From contig WBMZ01010267.1 of NCBI GenBank assembly GCA_013400975.1, positions 31,633 through 95,632 of the forward strand: DNA of 64,000 bases, written 5' to 3'. Position numbers and translations under genes: made by a program. The notes beneath the pieces are model-generated. The model ran no database searches and was not told where the DNA came from. It saw nothing but the letters and a program-made list of their open reading frames with translations. Source of the stretch: Atrichornis clamosus. Its lineage: Eukaryota > Chordata > Aves > Passeriformes > Menuridae. Below are positions 24,370 through 36,160 of the stretch, piece by piece; the stretch's first letter is position 1; the number at the start of each line of letters is the position of its first letter.

Positions 24370-24690
24370 TAGAAGCTGTTGGATGCAGGCAGGCGAGCCC
24401 GGGCTGAGATAATGTCATCACAGGAGCTTTGTTTCCCCTGAAAACCGGGCTGAACATCCCCTGGCAGGCTGCTCCCCCACCTTCCCCAGCCACACGTGCG
24501 CAGATAAGGAGCCAGCAGAAAACAGCAGCCGATTAACAACCCGGTTGTTTCTTTTTCTTGCCTCCCCTGGTGGGGGCGGGGAAGGAGGCGTGGGGGGAGA
24601 AACGGATGCGAGATAAAAATGTGATTAATCTATAATTGGGCCGGGGAAGGCATCTCGAGCAAAAAATAAAAACCTACGTAGGTGGAACTC
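24370..24690. promoter_or_regulatory. Candidate intronic enhancer, GATA and homeodomain motif cluster
   Basis: A repeat-free block 0.5 kb after the common exon contains GAGATAATGTCATCAC, GCAGATAAGGAG, GAGATAAAAATGTG and GATTAATCTATAATTGGG in an otherwise GC-rich intron. The cluster of GATA and TAAT cores is the only evidence. Confidence 0.35.
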
Positions 24691-25684
24691 CTTGCTTAGG
24701 GCTCCAAAATATTAGCAGCCCAGCCCATCCAGATGCTCCAAGAGATCTCTGGTCCCCACGGGAGATGGAACGCTGCCGCCCCTGGGGGGCTGCCAAGTGA
24801 GGCACCCCCACCGCAGGTCCCACCTGTGTGGTCTCTGGGAGGAGTTTCTGGGGCAGAGGGGAGCAGGGGTCATGGGAAGAGGGTCCCTGCTGTGGGGAAG
24901 GGGCTGGTTCTTGCCGCTCCTGCCGTGCTGGAGGCACTGGGTGTGTTCTGATCACGGCTCGGAGCTGTGGCTCTGGTTCCGTGCGTCCGTGGCTGCTTCG
25001 GACAGGGCTGTGCTCGTAAAATGCCGGGATCTGGCTGAGGTTTGCTGCGAACGGGGATCCCGTGTCCTAAGTTGGCTGTCCCAGGGTGGGATAAAGTGTT
25101 GTGACAGCCAGAACTGTGCCTGGGGTTTAGTGTGGTCCCTTCCCCTTCCAGAGGGAGCTGCGAAGCGGGGCAGGGTCGCTGTCTGTCCTGGCAGAGTCAG
25201 AGCTCAGCTCCTGTGTGAGGGAAGGGGCTCCCTGCCCCAGCAGAGGCACCGGGGGGCTCAGGTGGCTCTGGGCAGGCAGGGAGGGCTCTGGGACAGACAG
25301 CAGGGCCCCTGGATGGCTTCCTCTGGGCTCCCTGAGCGTTGTCACCCCTTCATTTTCAGGGCCAGGCCCTCACCTTCCACCAGCCTGCCCAGCTCTGGTG
25401 AGCCCCGTGAGCCAGCAGGTCTCTGCCGGCTGAGGCTCCACAGCTTGGGATTCGGATCTGGGGGGTTCAGGGGGGTCCTTTCCCCTTCCAAAGGGAGCTG
25501 CAAAGCTGGGCAGAGTCACTGTCTGTCCTGGCAGAGTCAGAGCTCAGCTCCTGTGTGGGGGAAGGGGCTCCCTGCACCTCGGGCATCTCCTGCCAGGGGC
25601 TGTCCTGCAGCCACGGCGCTGCTGGAGGTGACAGGCCGTGCCAGCCGGCGGGGAGGGGTCTGTGATCAGCGTTACCGGTGCCAA

Positions 25685-25850
25685 GGCAGGGTGAGGCTGG
25701 ATATCAGGACGTGGTTCGTCCCCCTGGACAGGCTCCAGGAGCGTTTGGATGCTCCCAGGGACGCACAGGGTGGGATTGTTGGGGTGTGCTGGACCGGGCG
25801 ATCCTGTGGCTCCTTTCCAGCCTGGGCTATTCTCTGCTCCCTGTGCTATT
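25685..25850 (+). mobile_element. CR1 LINE fragment
   Basis: Matches the CR1 variant seen also at 32715 and 35955: GTGAGGCTGGATATCAGGAC, CAGGCTCCAGGAGCGTTTGG and GGATGCTCCCAGGGACGCAC. Confidence 0.7.
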
Positions 25851-26454
25851 TCCCTCTTCCTCTCCTTCCCATTCCAGCTCCTACCCCAGCGAACCCCTCG
25901 GCCACGCGTTGATTTGTGCAGCGCTCGCTGCTCCCTTTGCACGCAGAGCCATTAACGCTCTTAACTCGCCGCTTGCTCCCAAATCCCCGCTGCCTCCGGC
26001 ATTCCCGAGCCTGGGCACGGGATTATCCGGCTCCGTAGAGTCCCAAGGCCTGGCTGCCTTGAAAGCAGCGCTCCGCGAAGGCTCCTGCCTTGTCCCCAGC
26101 GGAGGGACCGGCCTGGGGCGCCCAAGCTGGATCAACCCTCCCCTTTCTCCCGGCTGGAGCCGCGGAGCATCTGCGGGAGCAGCGGGAGAGGGGGCGGGTG
26201 TTGGCTCAGCTGCCTCCCCCCGGGCGCTGGAGGGGGCTGGCAGGTGTGGGCAGGGGGCAGCCAGGGTGGGCTGGGCCTTCCTGCGTCCCCTGGGGGGGAA
26301 TGGAGTGGTGGGGGAGGATCGGGAGGGCTCCTCCTCCTCCTCCTCCTCCTCCCCTCGTTCTCCCGTGGTTTGTGTTCGTCTGCAGCAGCCCTTGGAGCGG
26401 TCGGGGCTGTTTGCTCTGCGGAGGGCAGGCAGAGCAATGGCTTCCCGCTGCCAG

Positions 26455-26668
26455 AGAGGGGATTTGGATGGGATTTTGGGAAGGAATCCTTCCCTGCGAG
26501 GGTGGCGAGGCCCTGGCACAGGTTGCGGAGGGAACTGTTGGATGCCCCATCCCTGAAAGTGCCCAAGGCCAGGTTGGAGCAACCTGGGATAGTGGGAGGT
26601 GTCCCTGCCCATGGCAGGGGGTGGGATGGGATGAGTTTTAAGGTCCCTCCCCACCGAAACCATCAGCA
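26455..26668 (+). mobile_element. CR1 LINE 3' fragment
   Basis: CR1 tail in + orientation: GGATTTGGATGGGATTTTGG, GAATCCTTCCCTGCGAGGGT, GGCCAGGTTGGAGCAACCTG and GGTGTCCCTGCCCATGGCAG. Confidence 0.9.
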
Positions 26669-26735
26669 GGGAGAGGGCTGGGGCTGGCCTGCACCTGTGT
26701 GTGCTGTCCTGAACCTCCTCCCACCGCCAGAAGTG

Positions 26736-26838
26736 CAGGGAGAAAACACAGGGAGAAAACACAGGGAGAAAACACAGGGAGAAGACACAGGGAGAAGACA
26801 CAGGGAGAAAACACAGGGAGAAAACACAGGGAGACAGG
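26736..26838. repeat. 13-bp tandem repeat, about 8 units
   Basis: GGGAGAAAACACA recurs eight times, with GGGAGAAGACACA variants in the middle. Confidence 0.92.
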
Positions 26839-27526
26839 CACTCCTTGGGCTTTGAGTTCCTCGCTTTTGCCCAGGCGGCTCTGGGTACCCCTGTGCCTGC
26901 TCAGGGGGCAGGGAGGGGACACCTGGGTGCCCTGGGAAGGGGCAGCAGAGCAGAACTCCCAACACAGCCCAGGCTCTTCCGCTCCCCCCCTTTGTGCGCA
27001 GCGCTGCTGGAACACCCTGCTGGCTTTGGCTGCTGGAACCACCTCCTCCTCCTCCTGTGGCAGGAGCCAATTTCAGACTTGGACGCCACAAAATGAATCC
27101 GTGGCTTTGTGGCAGGGCCGGGCTCAGTGGGATGGGAGGGTGCGGCAGATCTGGCTCTTTTTTTTTTTGGCTGCCCACAGGTGAATTTTGCAGCTCCCGG
27201 GCTTTTCTGAGCCTCCACGCTCCCTTCCTTTCTCATCCACGCTTTTCCTGGCCCCGGCCCTCTCCCAGCCTGGCACCCCCTGCCCAAAGCCCTCGTCCCG
27301 AGGGAGGCAGGTGGATTCCGAGCATTCCTGGCTCCAAGGCCGTGGGTGCTGGGGGGGTTCCTGCCCCTCTGGCTGAGCGAGGAGGGGTTTGGAGCACTGG
27401 AGCGTGGCAGAGGAGCCTTGTCACACATCACAGAACAGACGGAAATCTCTTCTCTCTGCACAAGGAGAAATCTTTGTACCTGGCTGCTCGTTTGGTGAGC
27501 AGCTGCTCACTTTTAATTACACGGTG

Positions 27527-27557
<31 letters not shown>

Positions 27558-29514
27558 GTTTGGGGGTCTCTTGCTGCAGCACAGGCTGAGCACCAACCTC
27601 GTGCAGGGGCTGCTCTTCCAGGATTCTGGGCAATCCATGCTTCCCTGGTTTTCCCTGACTGGCTCAGGGGATCCAGCAGTGATTACTTTACATTTTTGGC
27701 TTCCCCTTCCCTTTTTTTTCTTCCTCGTACTCACACCCTGTGACAACAAAGCAGCATCCCAGGAGCCAGGATTGGGAGGGAGCCTCGTCCCATGTCCCAG
27801 CCCGGCTTTCCCGCTGCTTCCCTGCCTGGATTTGCCCCCTGAGCAGCAGAACAGAGCCAAAGCAGCTCCGGGGTTGCTCTGGAGAGGGGAGGGCTGCTCA
27901 GCAGAGCTGCTCAGAGGCCGAGCAGGCGGGGAGGTGGGAGCCGTGATCAGACACCACTTCCGAGCTCCTGGGAGCGTTTTCTCCTCCGTCTGCCCCCTCT
28001 CCTCTCCTCCAGGGGATCCATCGAGGCATTTTTGTGTTGCGCGGTGGAGGGGGAGGAGATGGGGGCACTGCTGGGGTGTCCCTGTTTTTCCCTGGAGCAG
28101 CTCCTTGCTAAGCTTAGATCCCGAAGCTTTCCACCCTCACATCTCCCAGGATTTTCCTCCTGGGATGCCCTCCCTGTGTTTGATACTTCGGATGGAGCAC
28201 GGAGGGAGAGCAAAGGACACCAGGAGGCCCAGGGCTGGCTCAGGCACCCAGGGGATCAGCAAAACCCTTGCACGGAGCATCAGTGGGCCTTGGGGCGCCC
28301 TGGGAACCTGGGAAAGGTTTTCCGAGGACAACGTGCAGGCTCTGGATGGTGCAGCCGGTCCTGCTGCAGCCGGGGAGGAGCCGTGACTCCCCCCAGGCAC
28401 CCAGGGGCTGCTGCAGCCCCGCTTCCCTGTCCAGGGTCTCTGATCTCCAGGGACTGGGAGCACTGCCGTGCACAGCGTGGCCTCTCGGGCAGGTGGGAGC
28501 AGGTGAGAAAGCTCCCAGGTGGATTTTTCCTGGGTTTTGCCTCCCTCCCTGGCGCGGGCTCTGCTGTCCCTGCCCTGGGCTGTGGGGGGGGGTTTGGGGG
28601 TCTCTGTGTGTGTGTCGGGGTGCAGGCAGGGCAGCGGGATCCTGCCTGCTCCCATCCCACGGGGAGTGCTGTCCAAACTCTTCCTGTTGCCCGAGGAGTC
28701 CCATGAATCCCACAGGGATCAGGAGCCGTGACAGTGCCCAGAGCTGCTCTCGCAGGGGCTCCTGACTGGTTCATGGGACTCTGTGAAGAGATTTGCTTTG
28801 CAGCACTGGATGTGATGGTTGAGACCCCGGAACGTGGGATGTTTTCAGCTCCTCCCCGCCCCACCGTTCCCTGCTGCTCCGGCACCCCCTTCCCGTGCTC
28901 CCTCCCGCATCCCTGCCCATCCCGGCCTCCAGCACAGCTTTAGATCTTCCAGCTGATCAGCTTTTTGCCTTGCTGCCCACCTCTCCTGGCCTGTGGAGTC
29001 AGTTTTCCTCCTGCTCCTCCTTTGTCCACCTGGGACATCTCCTTTCCTGGCTGGGGATGGGACGCAGTGACGACTTTCCTGCTCACCGGGGGGGATTTCT
29101 GGGATGGCTTTTAGCAGCAAAGAGTTTTTGGATGCAGCTGGGCCGGAAAAGGTTGGAGTTGGTGACCACCACGTTTCTGGGCTTTTCCTTGCTGTGTATC
29201 CATGAGATACAGGAGCAAAGAGTGTGTTTGGAGCTGCTGCTGTGGTCCTGGGAGGAGATTCCCTGTGCTCCCAGGAGGAGGTCCCTGGCTTCCCGGAGTC
29301 TCTGGCACGTGTGGAGCTGTGGAAGCAAGATTTGAGGAGCTGGGAGTGTCACAGAGGCTCCCGGGCTGGGGGTGGATTCCAAACGTCCTCTCGGCTTCTT
29401 AAGGACCTTCCACCCTTAGAACCTGGAAAGCTCTGAAGTGGTTTTGGGGACTTGTTCTGGAATCTTTGGAGACCGTGGATTTGCCACTGCAGTGCAGCTC
29501 AGCACCGTGGCTGA

Positions 29515-29975
29515 GCTGGAGGTGAGGAGGGACCTGGAGCCAGTCCAGAGGAGGCACCAGGGTGGTCAGGGGGATGGAGCAGCTCTGCTGGGAGGAAAGG
29601 CTGGGAGAGCTGGGATTGTTCAGCCTGGAAAAGGAGAAGCTTTGGGGGGACCAAATTGTGGCCTTCCAGGACTTGAAGGAGTCACAGGAAAGGTGGACAG
29701 AGAGGATTTCCAAGGGACAGAGTGGCAGGACACAGGGAATGGCTTCCAATGGACAGAGGGTGGGTTTAGATTGGATATTGGGATGGAATTCTTGGCTGTG
29801 AGGGTGGGCAGGCCCTGGCACAGGTTGCCCAGAGCAGCTGTGGCTGCCCCTGGATCCCTGGAAGTGTCCAAGGCCGGGCTGGAGCAACCTGGGATAGTGG
29901 AAGGTGTTGGGGTTGGAACTGGATGAGCTTTAAAGCCCCTTCCAGGCCAAACCATCCCATGTTTCTGTGAGGTGC
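29515..29975 (+). mobile_element. CR1 LINE 3' fragment, longest copy in the window
   Basis: About 460 bp of CR1 3' sequence in + orientation: AGGTGAGGAGGGACCTGGAG, GGGATTGTTCAGCCTGGAAA, GGTGGGCAGGCCCTGGCACA, GGTTGCCCAGAGCAGCTGTG and a tail ending CCATCCCATGTTTCTGTGAG. Only the 3' region is present, as usual for 5'-truncated CR1 copies. Confidence 0.93.
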
Positions 29976-30199
29976 CACATCCCCACCCCTGGGTCCCCCT
30001 GAGCTCGGGCAGTGCCTTTGGCCGGATTTACTCTCCAGAATCACCTTGGTGACATCCATGAAATCCCTGTCCCCTGCCGTCGCAGGGACAGGGCACGAAG
30101 TGGGTGAGGACGGGCAAAACCAGGGCCTGGGGACTTGGGGCCATCACGTCCCTGAGGGTGCTCTGACCATGCCGGGAGTGAGGCTCCAGGGAAAACTGC

Positions 30200-30720
30200 C
30201 GGGGTTAAGCAGAGCGGCGTTGGAGCCACGCGATCCGAGCGCTCCCGAGTTTTCCCTGGCGCTGCTTTTGGCCCGGCCGGGAGGCGTTTGCCCGGGGCTT
30301 TGGGGTGGATACCCAGCTCCGCCGCCTGCCTGCGGCTCTCCCCAGCCCCCCGAGCGGGACTGGGCGGCTCCTTCCCCCTGGGCGAGCCCTTCCCGGGTGA
30401 TGCGATGGATGTTGGCGGCAGGGCGGGGCGGGCCGGGGGACAGGAGCCGGTGAGCGCCGCAGAGCCGCGGCTGCAGCGCCAGCCCAGCCGCTCTCCATGG
30501 CAACGGGCACCTCGCTCATGCAGAATTAATGCCGGCCCTCGCCATCCCGACACCGCATCCCGCGGGGCCGGCCCTGCCCGCTGCCCTCTCGGCACAGGGC
30601 AGCCCGGGAGCGCCTTGCCCGGCCCCGGGGAGGAGCGGCGGGAGGTGGGAGCGGGGCCGCTCCGTGAGCTCGGCGCCCGGCTGGGGCGGGAGGGGTGGGT
30701 TTGGGCGTCACAGCTCTTCC
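30200..30720. promoter_or_regulatory. CpG-rich intronic block
   Basis: Dense CG (GCCACGCGATCCGAGCGCTC, GGCAGGGCGGGGCGGGCC) and a CCATGGCAAC motif at 30495-30504, a half-site like the RFX X-box. No exon was recognised. It may be an intronic promoter or enhancer. Confidence 0.35.
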
Positions 30721-31888
30721 CTCGGAGTCAGGGGGCTGCTCCCTGCTTTGTATTCCCGGTCCAGAGTGCCGCGGATGGCTCCAGCAGGGGAGCACCCGGC
30801 GTTTTCCAAACAGCTTTTAATCCACATAATAGCGTTGGATTAAAAGGCGCGTTTGTCACAGGCACTGAATTCCTCAATTCGGGCTCTTCCCGTGAATTCC
30901 AAGCTGTGGATGCCCAGGTTCAGCCTCCAGGCGGTCCCAGAGGTGCCCTGACCTCCCTGGGATGCTCCAGGGAAGTGTCTCTCTCCATCTTCTGCGCGTG
31001 CAGGGATTTGTGGCTGTGTCTGGCAGTGTGGCTGTCACTCCTTGGGAGCCTTTCCCTTCTCCTACCTTTTCCCCCTCACTGATGACACTCTGAGCCAGGG
31101 AAGCAGGTACATCCCACCCTCCTATCTGTGGGCTGTAATTAAGTTTCCCACTGTGCTTTTCTGATTGTTTTTTCCCGAAGGGATGGGCTCCCCTGGGATC
31201 TGGAGCAGGTCCAGACTGGCAGATGCCCACCCTGCCTTCAGCAGGCAGGAATTGCTCCCTGTTTTCCCAACATCCCCCTCATCTGTGGGTGTTCAGGGCC
31301 CTCCTCATCCCTTGAGAGATTCCTGGTGAGGAGAAAGCTTCGGTCCAGGCTGGGAGGAACCAGGGCCCCTCTCCTGTGCCACTCCCAGTGTCCAGGTGCT
31401 GCTGGGAATACGGGATGGGCACTGCAGAGGGCCTGGCAGGGAGCTGTAACCCGTCACCAAACTGCTCCAGGAGCTGTTTTTTCCCTCTTTTCTGTGCACT
31501 GGGAAAGAGCAATTTCGGCATTACATTTCTGATTATTGTTATTAACTGGAGAAACATTTGGATGTGAGAGCTCGGGGCTTATGAGCTCGAGCTCCTCCGG
31601 ATCTCAGAGCCCTTGAAGGCAGCTTGTTATTAATCCCTCCTTAAACTGAGCTCCTTCCCTGCTGGCCCTGGGGGGCTGCTCCTTGTTGTCTGCAGGTTCT
31701 GTGAAGGCCAGGCCTGCACGGGGAGCTGAGGCCGCTCTCCCTCCTCCCCTGTCCTCCCTGCTCTGGTCCAGGAGCCTCACAAGGTGTTTGGGATGGGGGT
31801 GGACTGAGGAGCTGGTGCAGGAGCTCTGCCTGGGATTGGGGATGCAGGGACTGAAGGAGGGCGCGGTGCAAGCAGCCTTCTCCCTGCG

Positions 31889-32232
31889 TGTATCCCCACG
31901 GTGATTCCTGCATCCCCACTGTGATTCCTGCATCCCCACAGTGATTCCTGCATCCCCCCAGTGATTCCTGCATCCCCACTGTGATTCCTGCATCCCCCCA
32001 CTGATTCCTGCATCCCCACTGTGATTCCTGCATCCCCACACTGCTTCCACCATCCCCACAGTGATTCCTGCATCCCCACGGTGATTCCTGCATCCCCACG
32101 GTGATTCCTGCATCCCCACAGCAGCTCCTCCATCCCTGGACCAATTCCTGCATCCCACACCAACTCCAGCATCCCTGACCAACCCCTCTATCCCCACAGC
32201 AGCTCCCGCATCCCACACCAATTCCTGCATCC
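31889..32232. repeat. 20-bp minisatellite, about 17 units
   Basis: Units GTGATTCCTGCATCCCCACA, with ACT, ACG and CCA endings, run at exact 20-bp spacing through about 32115, then decay into related units (CAGCTCCTCCATCC, CCAATTCCTGCATCC). Confidence 0.93.
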
Positions 32233-32714
32233 CCACCCTGGCTCCTCACCCCGCTGCCGAGCAGAGGGCGGCCCGTGGCCATTCCCAGGGTGGCCCTGCC
32301 CTTCCCCTCGGCCACAGAGGATCCAGTCCTGTTCCCAGCCGTCCTTCCAGCCATCTGCAGGCCCTGCTGGCCTCGGGGAGCTGGGGCTGGTGCCATCTGC
32401 CCTGGCAGCTCCTGCCGCAGCACCAGCCACCTGCTCGGGGAGCTGCGGAGCTGCACCTTGGCAGGGGCCGCCCTGCTAACGAAGCAGTGCTAATTAGGGG
32501 CTGCCTGAGGAAGCGTGGCGGCTGGGGAGGGACAGGGTCGGCTCTGGGCTGGTGTCGTTGCACCCGGGGCTGTGGGGAGTTGTTCTTTCCGCAGGAGCGG
32601 CTCCGTTCTGGTGCCAGCAGCTCTTGGCTTGGACGCAGAGGGGCTCCCAGAGGCTCCTCCCTGTTTGTCACCTCTCTGCTTCCCCCTTCGCTTTATCTGG
32701 GATGTGGAGCTGTG

Positions 32715-32900
32715 CCAGACGAGGGTTAGGTTGGATATCAGGGGAAGGCTCTTCCCACAGGGAATGGGCACGGCCCCAAGGCTGCCAGAGCTGCAGGAGG
32801 GTTTGGACAACGCTCCCAGGCACAGGCGGGGATTTTGGGGTGTGTGTGCCAGGAGCTGGGCTGGATCCAGGCTGTGGCAGTGCCCTTCCCTTTGTCTGGC
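32715..32900 (+). mobile_element. CR1 LINE fragment
   Basis: GAGGGTTAGGTTGGATATCA, GGAAGGCTCTTCCCACAGGG and GTTTGGACAACGCTCCCAGG match the CR1 variant also found at 35955. Confidence 0.8.
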
Positions 32901-33664
32901 TGTTCAGGGCGAGGCCAGGGTGCCCCTCACCTCCCCCTGTCAGCGGGGGACAGGAGACCCTCGTTCGCCTGCCCTTGTGCTCCCTCCCCCGAAGCAGGAG
33001 GTCAGTGCAGGGTGAGAGGTGGATCCTCACAGCACATCTGAGCTGGAGCCGAGCCTCTGCTCCCAGGCAGGTCTTTCCCCGAGCCTTGATCTTTTCCAAA
33101 AGCCCTTTTTTGCTTCTGCAGGCTCAGCCTGGGGCTGGGGCAGAGGAGCTGCTCTCCCTCCCCGGGATCCACCCTGGCTGCAAAGACGGGGCTGGGAATT
33201 CTTCACAGCGACACCTTCGGCTTTCCCCCTCCTCCCCGGGAGATGCGCTTTGGTGTAATTGCTGCTGTTGTTGTTATTTATTACCCTGTCCCTGCTCCAG
33301 GGCTGCTAAGAGCCCCGGAGAGGCTTGGCTGGAATTCAGGGGGGCACAATGAGCCCTCCTTTTGTTCCCTGCAGCTCCCTGGAGTGCTGGCCGGACACCT
33401 CCCCTGGACACCTCCCCGAGCTGCTGCTCCCCCCCATCCCTGGCGGCTCGGGAGGTTTGGGAAAGGTCAGCCCCCAGCTTTTTTTTTTTTTGGCTGCAGA
33501 CGAGTGCTGCTGTCATTGTTTGCCAAATGCCAGGCTGTGCCCTGTCTCTGCTGCACCGGGATGATCTCACCAGGGCTTGGCTTTGGATCCAGCCCCTGCC
33601 CTCACCTCCCCGTCCTTCCCAGGCAGCTCCGAAGCTCAGATTTAACGAGTGGTAGGACAAAGGG

Positions 33665-33960
33665 GAAGGGTTTTAAACTAAAAGAGGGACAATTTAGATG
33701 GGATATTTGGGAGAAATCCTTCCCTGTGAGGGTGGGGAGGCTCTGGCACAGCTTTTCCAGAAAAGCCGTGGCTGCCCCATCCCTGGAAGCGTCCAAGGCC
33801 AGGCTGGAGCAGCCTGGGATAGTGGGAGGTGTCCCTGCCCATGGCAGGGGGTGGCACTGGATGAGTCCAGGCTTTAAAGCCCCTTCCAGCCCGAACCATT
33901 CCATGATTCTGTGAGTCCTGAGAGCTCCCATTCCATGATTCTGTGAGTCCTGAGACCTCC
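33665..33960 (+). mobile_element. CR1 LINE 3' fragment with tail microsatellite
   Basis: GATGGGATATTTGGGAGAAA, CTTCCCTGTGAGGGTGGGGA, GGTGTCCCTGCCCATGGCAG and a tail CCATTCCATGATTCTGTGAG that occurs twice. The CR1 family ends in such short ATTCTGTGA-type repeats, so this copy has an intact 3' end. Confidence 0.93.
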
Positions 33961-34379
33961 CACCTCCCCTCTCCAGCTGGGAACAGGATGCAGCCTCCAG
34001 CATTCCAAGCAGGAGCTCCAAAGGAAAAAGACCCCAAGAAAAGTCACCTGATTTTGTGACTGCGTTTGTCTTTCTCAGCCTGAGCACCAAAACGCAGTGA
34101 AATGAGGTCCTGCTCTGTGTGGGGGGTTTTGGATTTAGCCAGAGCCCCCTCCCCACCCCTGGGATTTGGGATTTGGGATGAGCTCTGTGCTGTGCAAGCT
34201 GCTCTCCCAGCAGGGAGTGGGAGGTGTCTGTCAAGCAGCTCCCTGTACAGCGCTCAGCGGATGCAGAACAGGAGGTAAATAAATACCTTTGGTATCCTCT
34301 CTCTTGCTCCCTTATGGGCACATTTTGTCCCTGAAGTGTTGGTGCAACAAATGATTGTGGGGGCAAGGAGAGACTGAGG

Positions 34380-34690
34380 CTGCAAATCCGATATAAAATA
34401 TCAGTGTTCTTCGTGTGGCTTGGCCCGATTAACTCCAGGAAACATTTTGGCCTTCTTGTCATTTACCGTTGCTTTTATCACTCCAGATGAAGAGATCCTT
34501 TAATTTATGCAGGCAGAACAATTAGAGGGAGGATCACATAAAAGGTGACAAGGCCCAGTTTGGCTCCAAATCTAAAAGGAGAATTTGAGAGGTGTCTTTG
34601 AAGAGGAGTCAAAGCCACGAGCGATGTTTTCATTCCTTCTGAAGTCCTGCCCAGGAATGAAAGCTTTTCCCTGCCCAGGTCACAGCCTGG
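34380..34690. promoter_or_regulatory. AT-rich, repeat-free island (candidate conserved element)
   Basis: Contains ATATAAAATATCAGTG, CTTTAATTTATGCAGGCAG and AACAATTAGAGGGAGG, and has no CR1 or tandem repeat although it is flanked by CR1 copies on both sides. There is no coding potential. Candidate regulatory element only. Confidence 0.25.
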
Positions 34691-34734
34691 ATGCTGCGGA
34701 GCACTGGGACTGAAGGCATGGAGTTGGTGCGTGG

Positions 34735-34880
34735 AATTACAGGATCATGGAATCATTTAGGCTGGAAAAGCCCTCCAGGATTTTAGAGGTCACCCACGCC
34801 GTGGTCACCACCAGACTGCGTCCCCAAGGGCCACATCCACTGTTCCTTGAGCACTTCCAGGGATGGTGATTCCCAGGGGA
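34735..34880 (-). mobile_element. CR1 LINE fragment, antisense
   Basis: Reverse CR1 tail: CAGGATCATGGAATCATTTA, GGCTGGAAAAGCCCTCCAGG, CCAAGGGCCACATCCACTG and TTCCAGGGATGGTGATTCCC. Confidence 0.85.
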
Positions 34881-35019
34881 GCATGAACCGGGTGGGAAGG
34901 AAATGCAGCTGGAAAGAACGTCCAGAGCCTTTGGATGAGGGTTTGGGAGTGCTGAGTGCTGCCCGGAGTGGGGTCCCACCAAAACCTTCTTCATTTGGGG
35001 TGAGACCAGACCTGGAAGG

Positions 35020-35344
35020 CCTCACCTGGCCCTGCCTCCATCCCTCATCTGGCCCTGCCTCCATCCCTCATCTGGCCCTGCCTCCATCCCTCATCTGGCC
35101 CTGCCTCCATCCCTCATCTGGCCCTGCCTCCATCCCTCATCTGGCCCTGCCTCCATCCCTCATCTGGCCCTGCCTCCATCCCTCATCTGGCCCTGCCTCC
35201 ATCCCTCATCTGGCCCTGCCTCCATCCCTCATCTGGCCCTGCCTCCATCCCTCATCTGGCCCTGCCTCCATCCCTCATCTGGCCCTGCCTCCATCCCTCA
35301 TCTGGCCCTGCCTCCATCCCACATCTGGCCCTGCCTCCCACACC
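35020..35344. repeat. 23-bp minisatellite, about 14 units
   Basis: CTCATCTGGCCCTGCCTCCA plus TCC repeats at exact 23-bp spacing with almost no divergence, which suggests recent expansion. Three units (69 bp) make a 23-residue periodic open frame. That frame is not supported as a gene. Confidence 0.95.
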
Positions 35345-35954
35345 CCCTGCCCGCCCCAGCCCCCTCCCCTGCCCCGGGGTAGGGCTGAGCTTTGGGGCAG
35401 CCCCACCTCAGCCCGGCGGCCCCCGGCGCTCTGCAGGAGCATCCCTGCTCCACACCCCCGTGCCTCGGGATGAATCCCGCATTTCCCGTTTCCCTTGGAC
35501 GCCTCCCCTGCGCCCTCGAGCTCATCTGCATTTCAAACCGAACCAAAGCGGGGGAAGGAGCCGCGGTGGGAAGCGCAGGAGAGACTCTCCAGAGCGCTTC
35601 ACAGAAGTGACGAATTGCTTTTAGATATTGGGCAGGAGAGGGAAGAGGGTCCTTTTTGATTTCCTGGCATTGTTCTCGTGGTGGTTCATTGTTTGCTGCG
35701 TGTGTGAGCTCGAGAGTCCCAAGGCGGGCAAAGGCAAACGCCTGGGAATTGAAGTGTAAATGAGCCTCTGCCGAGCGTTTTATTTTGCCTTTTACGATTC
35801 CTCTTTTCCCTCATTATGTAGGTCAGGCTCTGCTTCTGATGTGGGGGGAGTGTGGGCAGGTGAGGGGTGCCCGGGCCGGGGTTACCGCTGGGCACCGGCG
35901 GGCACTGGTGGTGCTGGTGCAGGGAACACTTCGAGGGAACGGCCGGAGCCGCGC

Positions 35955-36160
35955 CGGGGAAGGCTGGAATTGGATATTGAGGGGAAGGTTCTTCCCCCAG
36001 GGGTGCTCAGGCTCCCCAGGGAGGCGGTCCCAGAGCTCCAGGAGCGTTTGGACAACGCTCTCGGGCACAGGGCGGGACTTCGGGGCGCGGATATTCCACT
36101 CCACTCGGACTCTGATCCTCGCGGGTCCCTTCCAGCTCAGGATATTCCACGATCCCATGA
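35955..36160 (+). mobile_element. CR1 LINE fragment
   Basis: GGAAGGCTGGAATTGGATAT, GGGGAAGGTTCTTCCCCCAG, GCTCCAGGAGCGTTTGGACA, CTCGGGCACAGGGCGGGACT and TCCAGCTCAGGATATTCCAC. Confidence 0.85.

Noticed and set aside
24797..25912. 371-codon + strand frame in the 14-kb intron
   Set aside because: Runs into a CR1 fragment, has no splice-site support and no recognisable domain.
31889..32232. Evenly spaced 20-bp repeats considered as a CRISPR array
   Set aside because: Units are head-to-tail without spacers; this is a vertebrate minisatellite.
34847..35473. Protein with 23-residue repeats
   Set aside because: Frame made by the 23-bp minisatellite; no start context, splice site or relative known.
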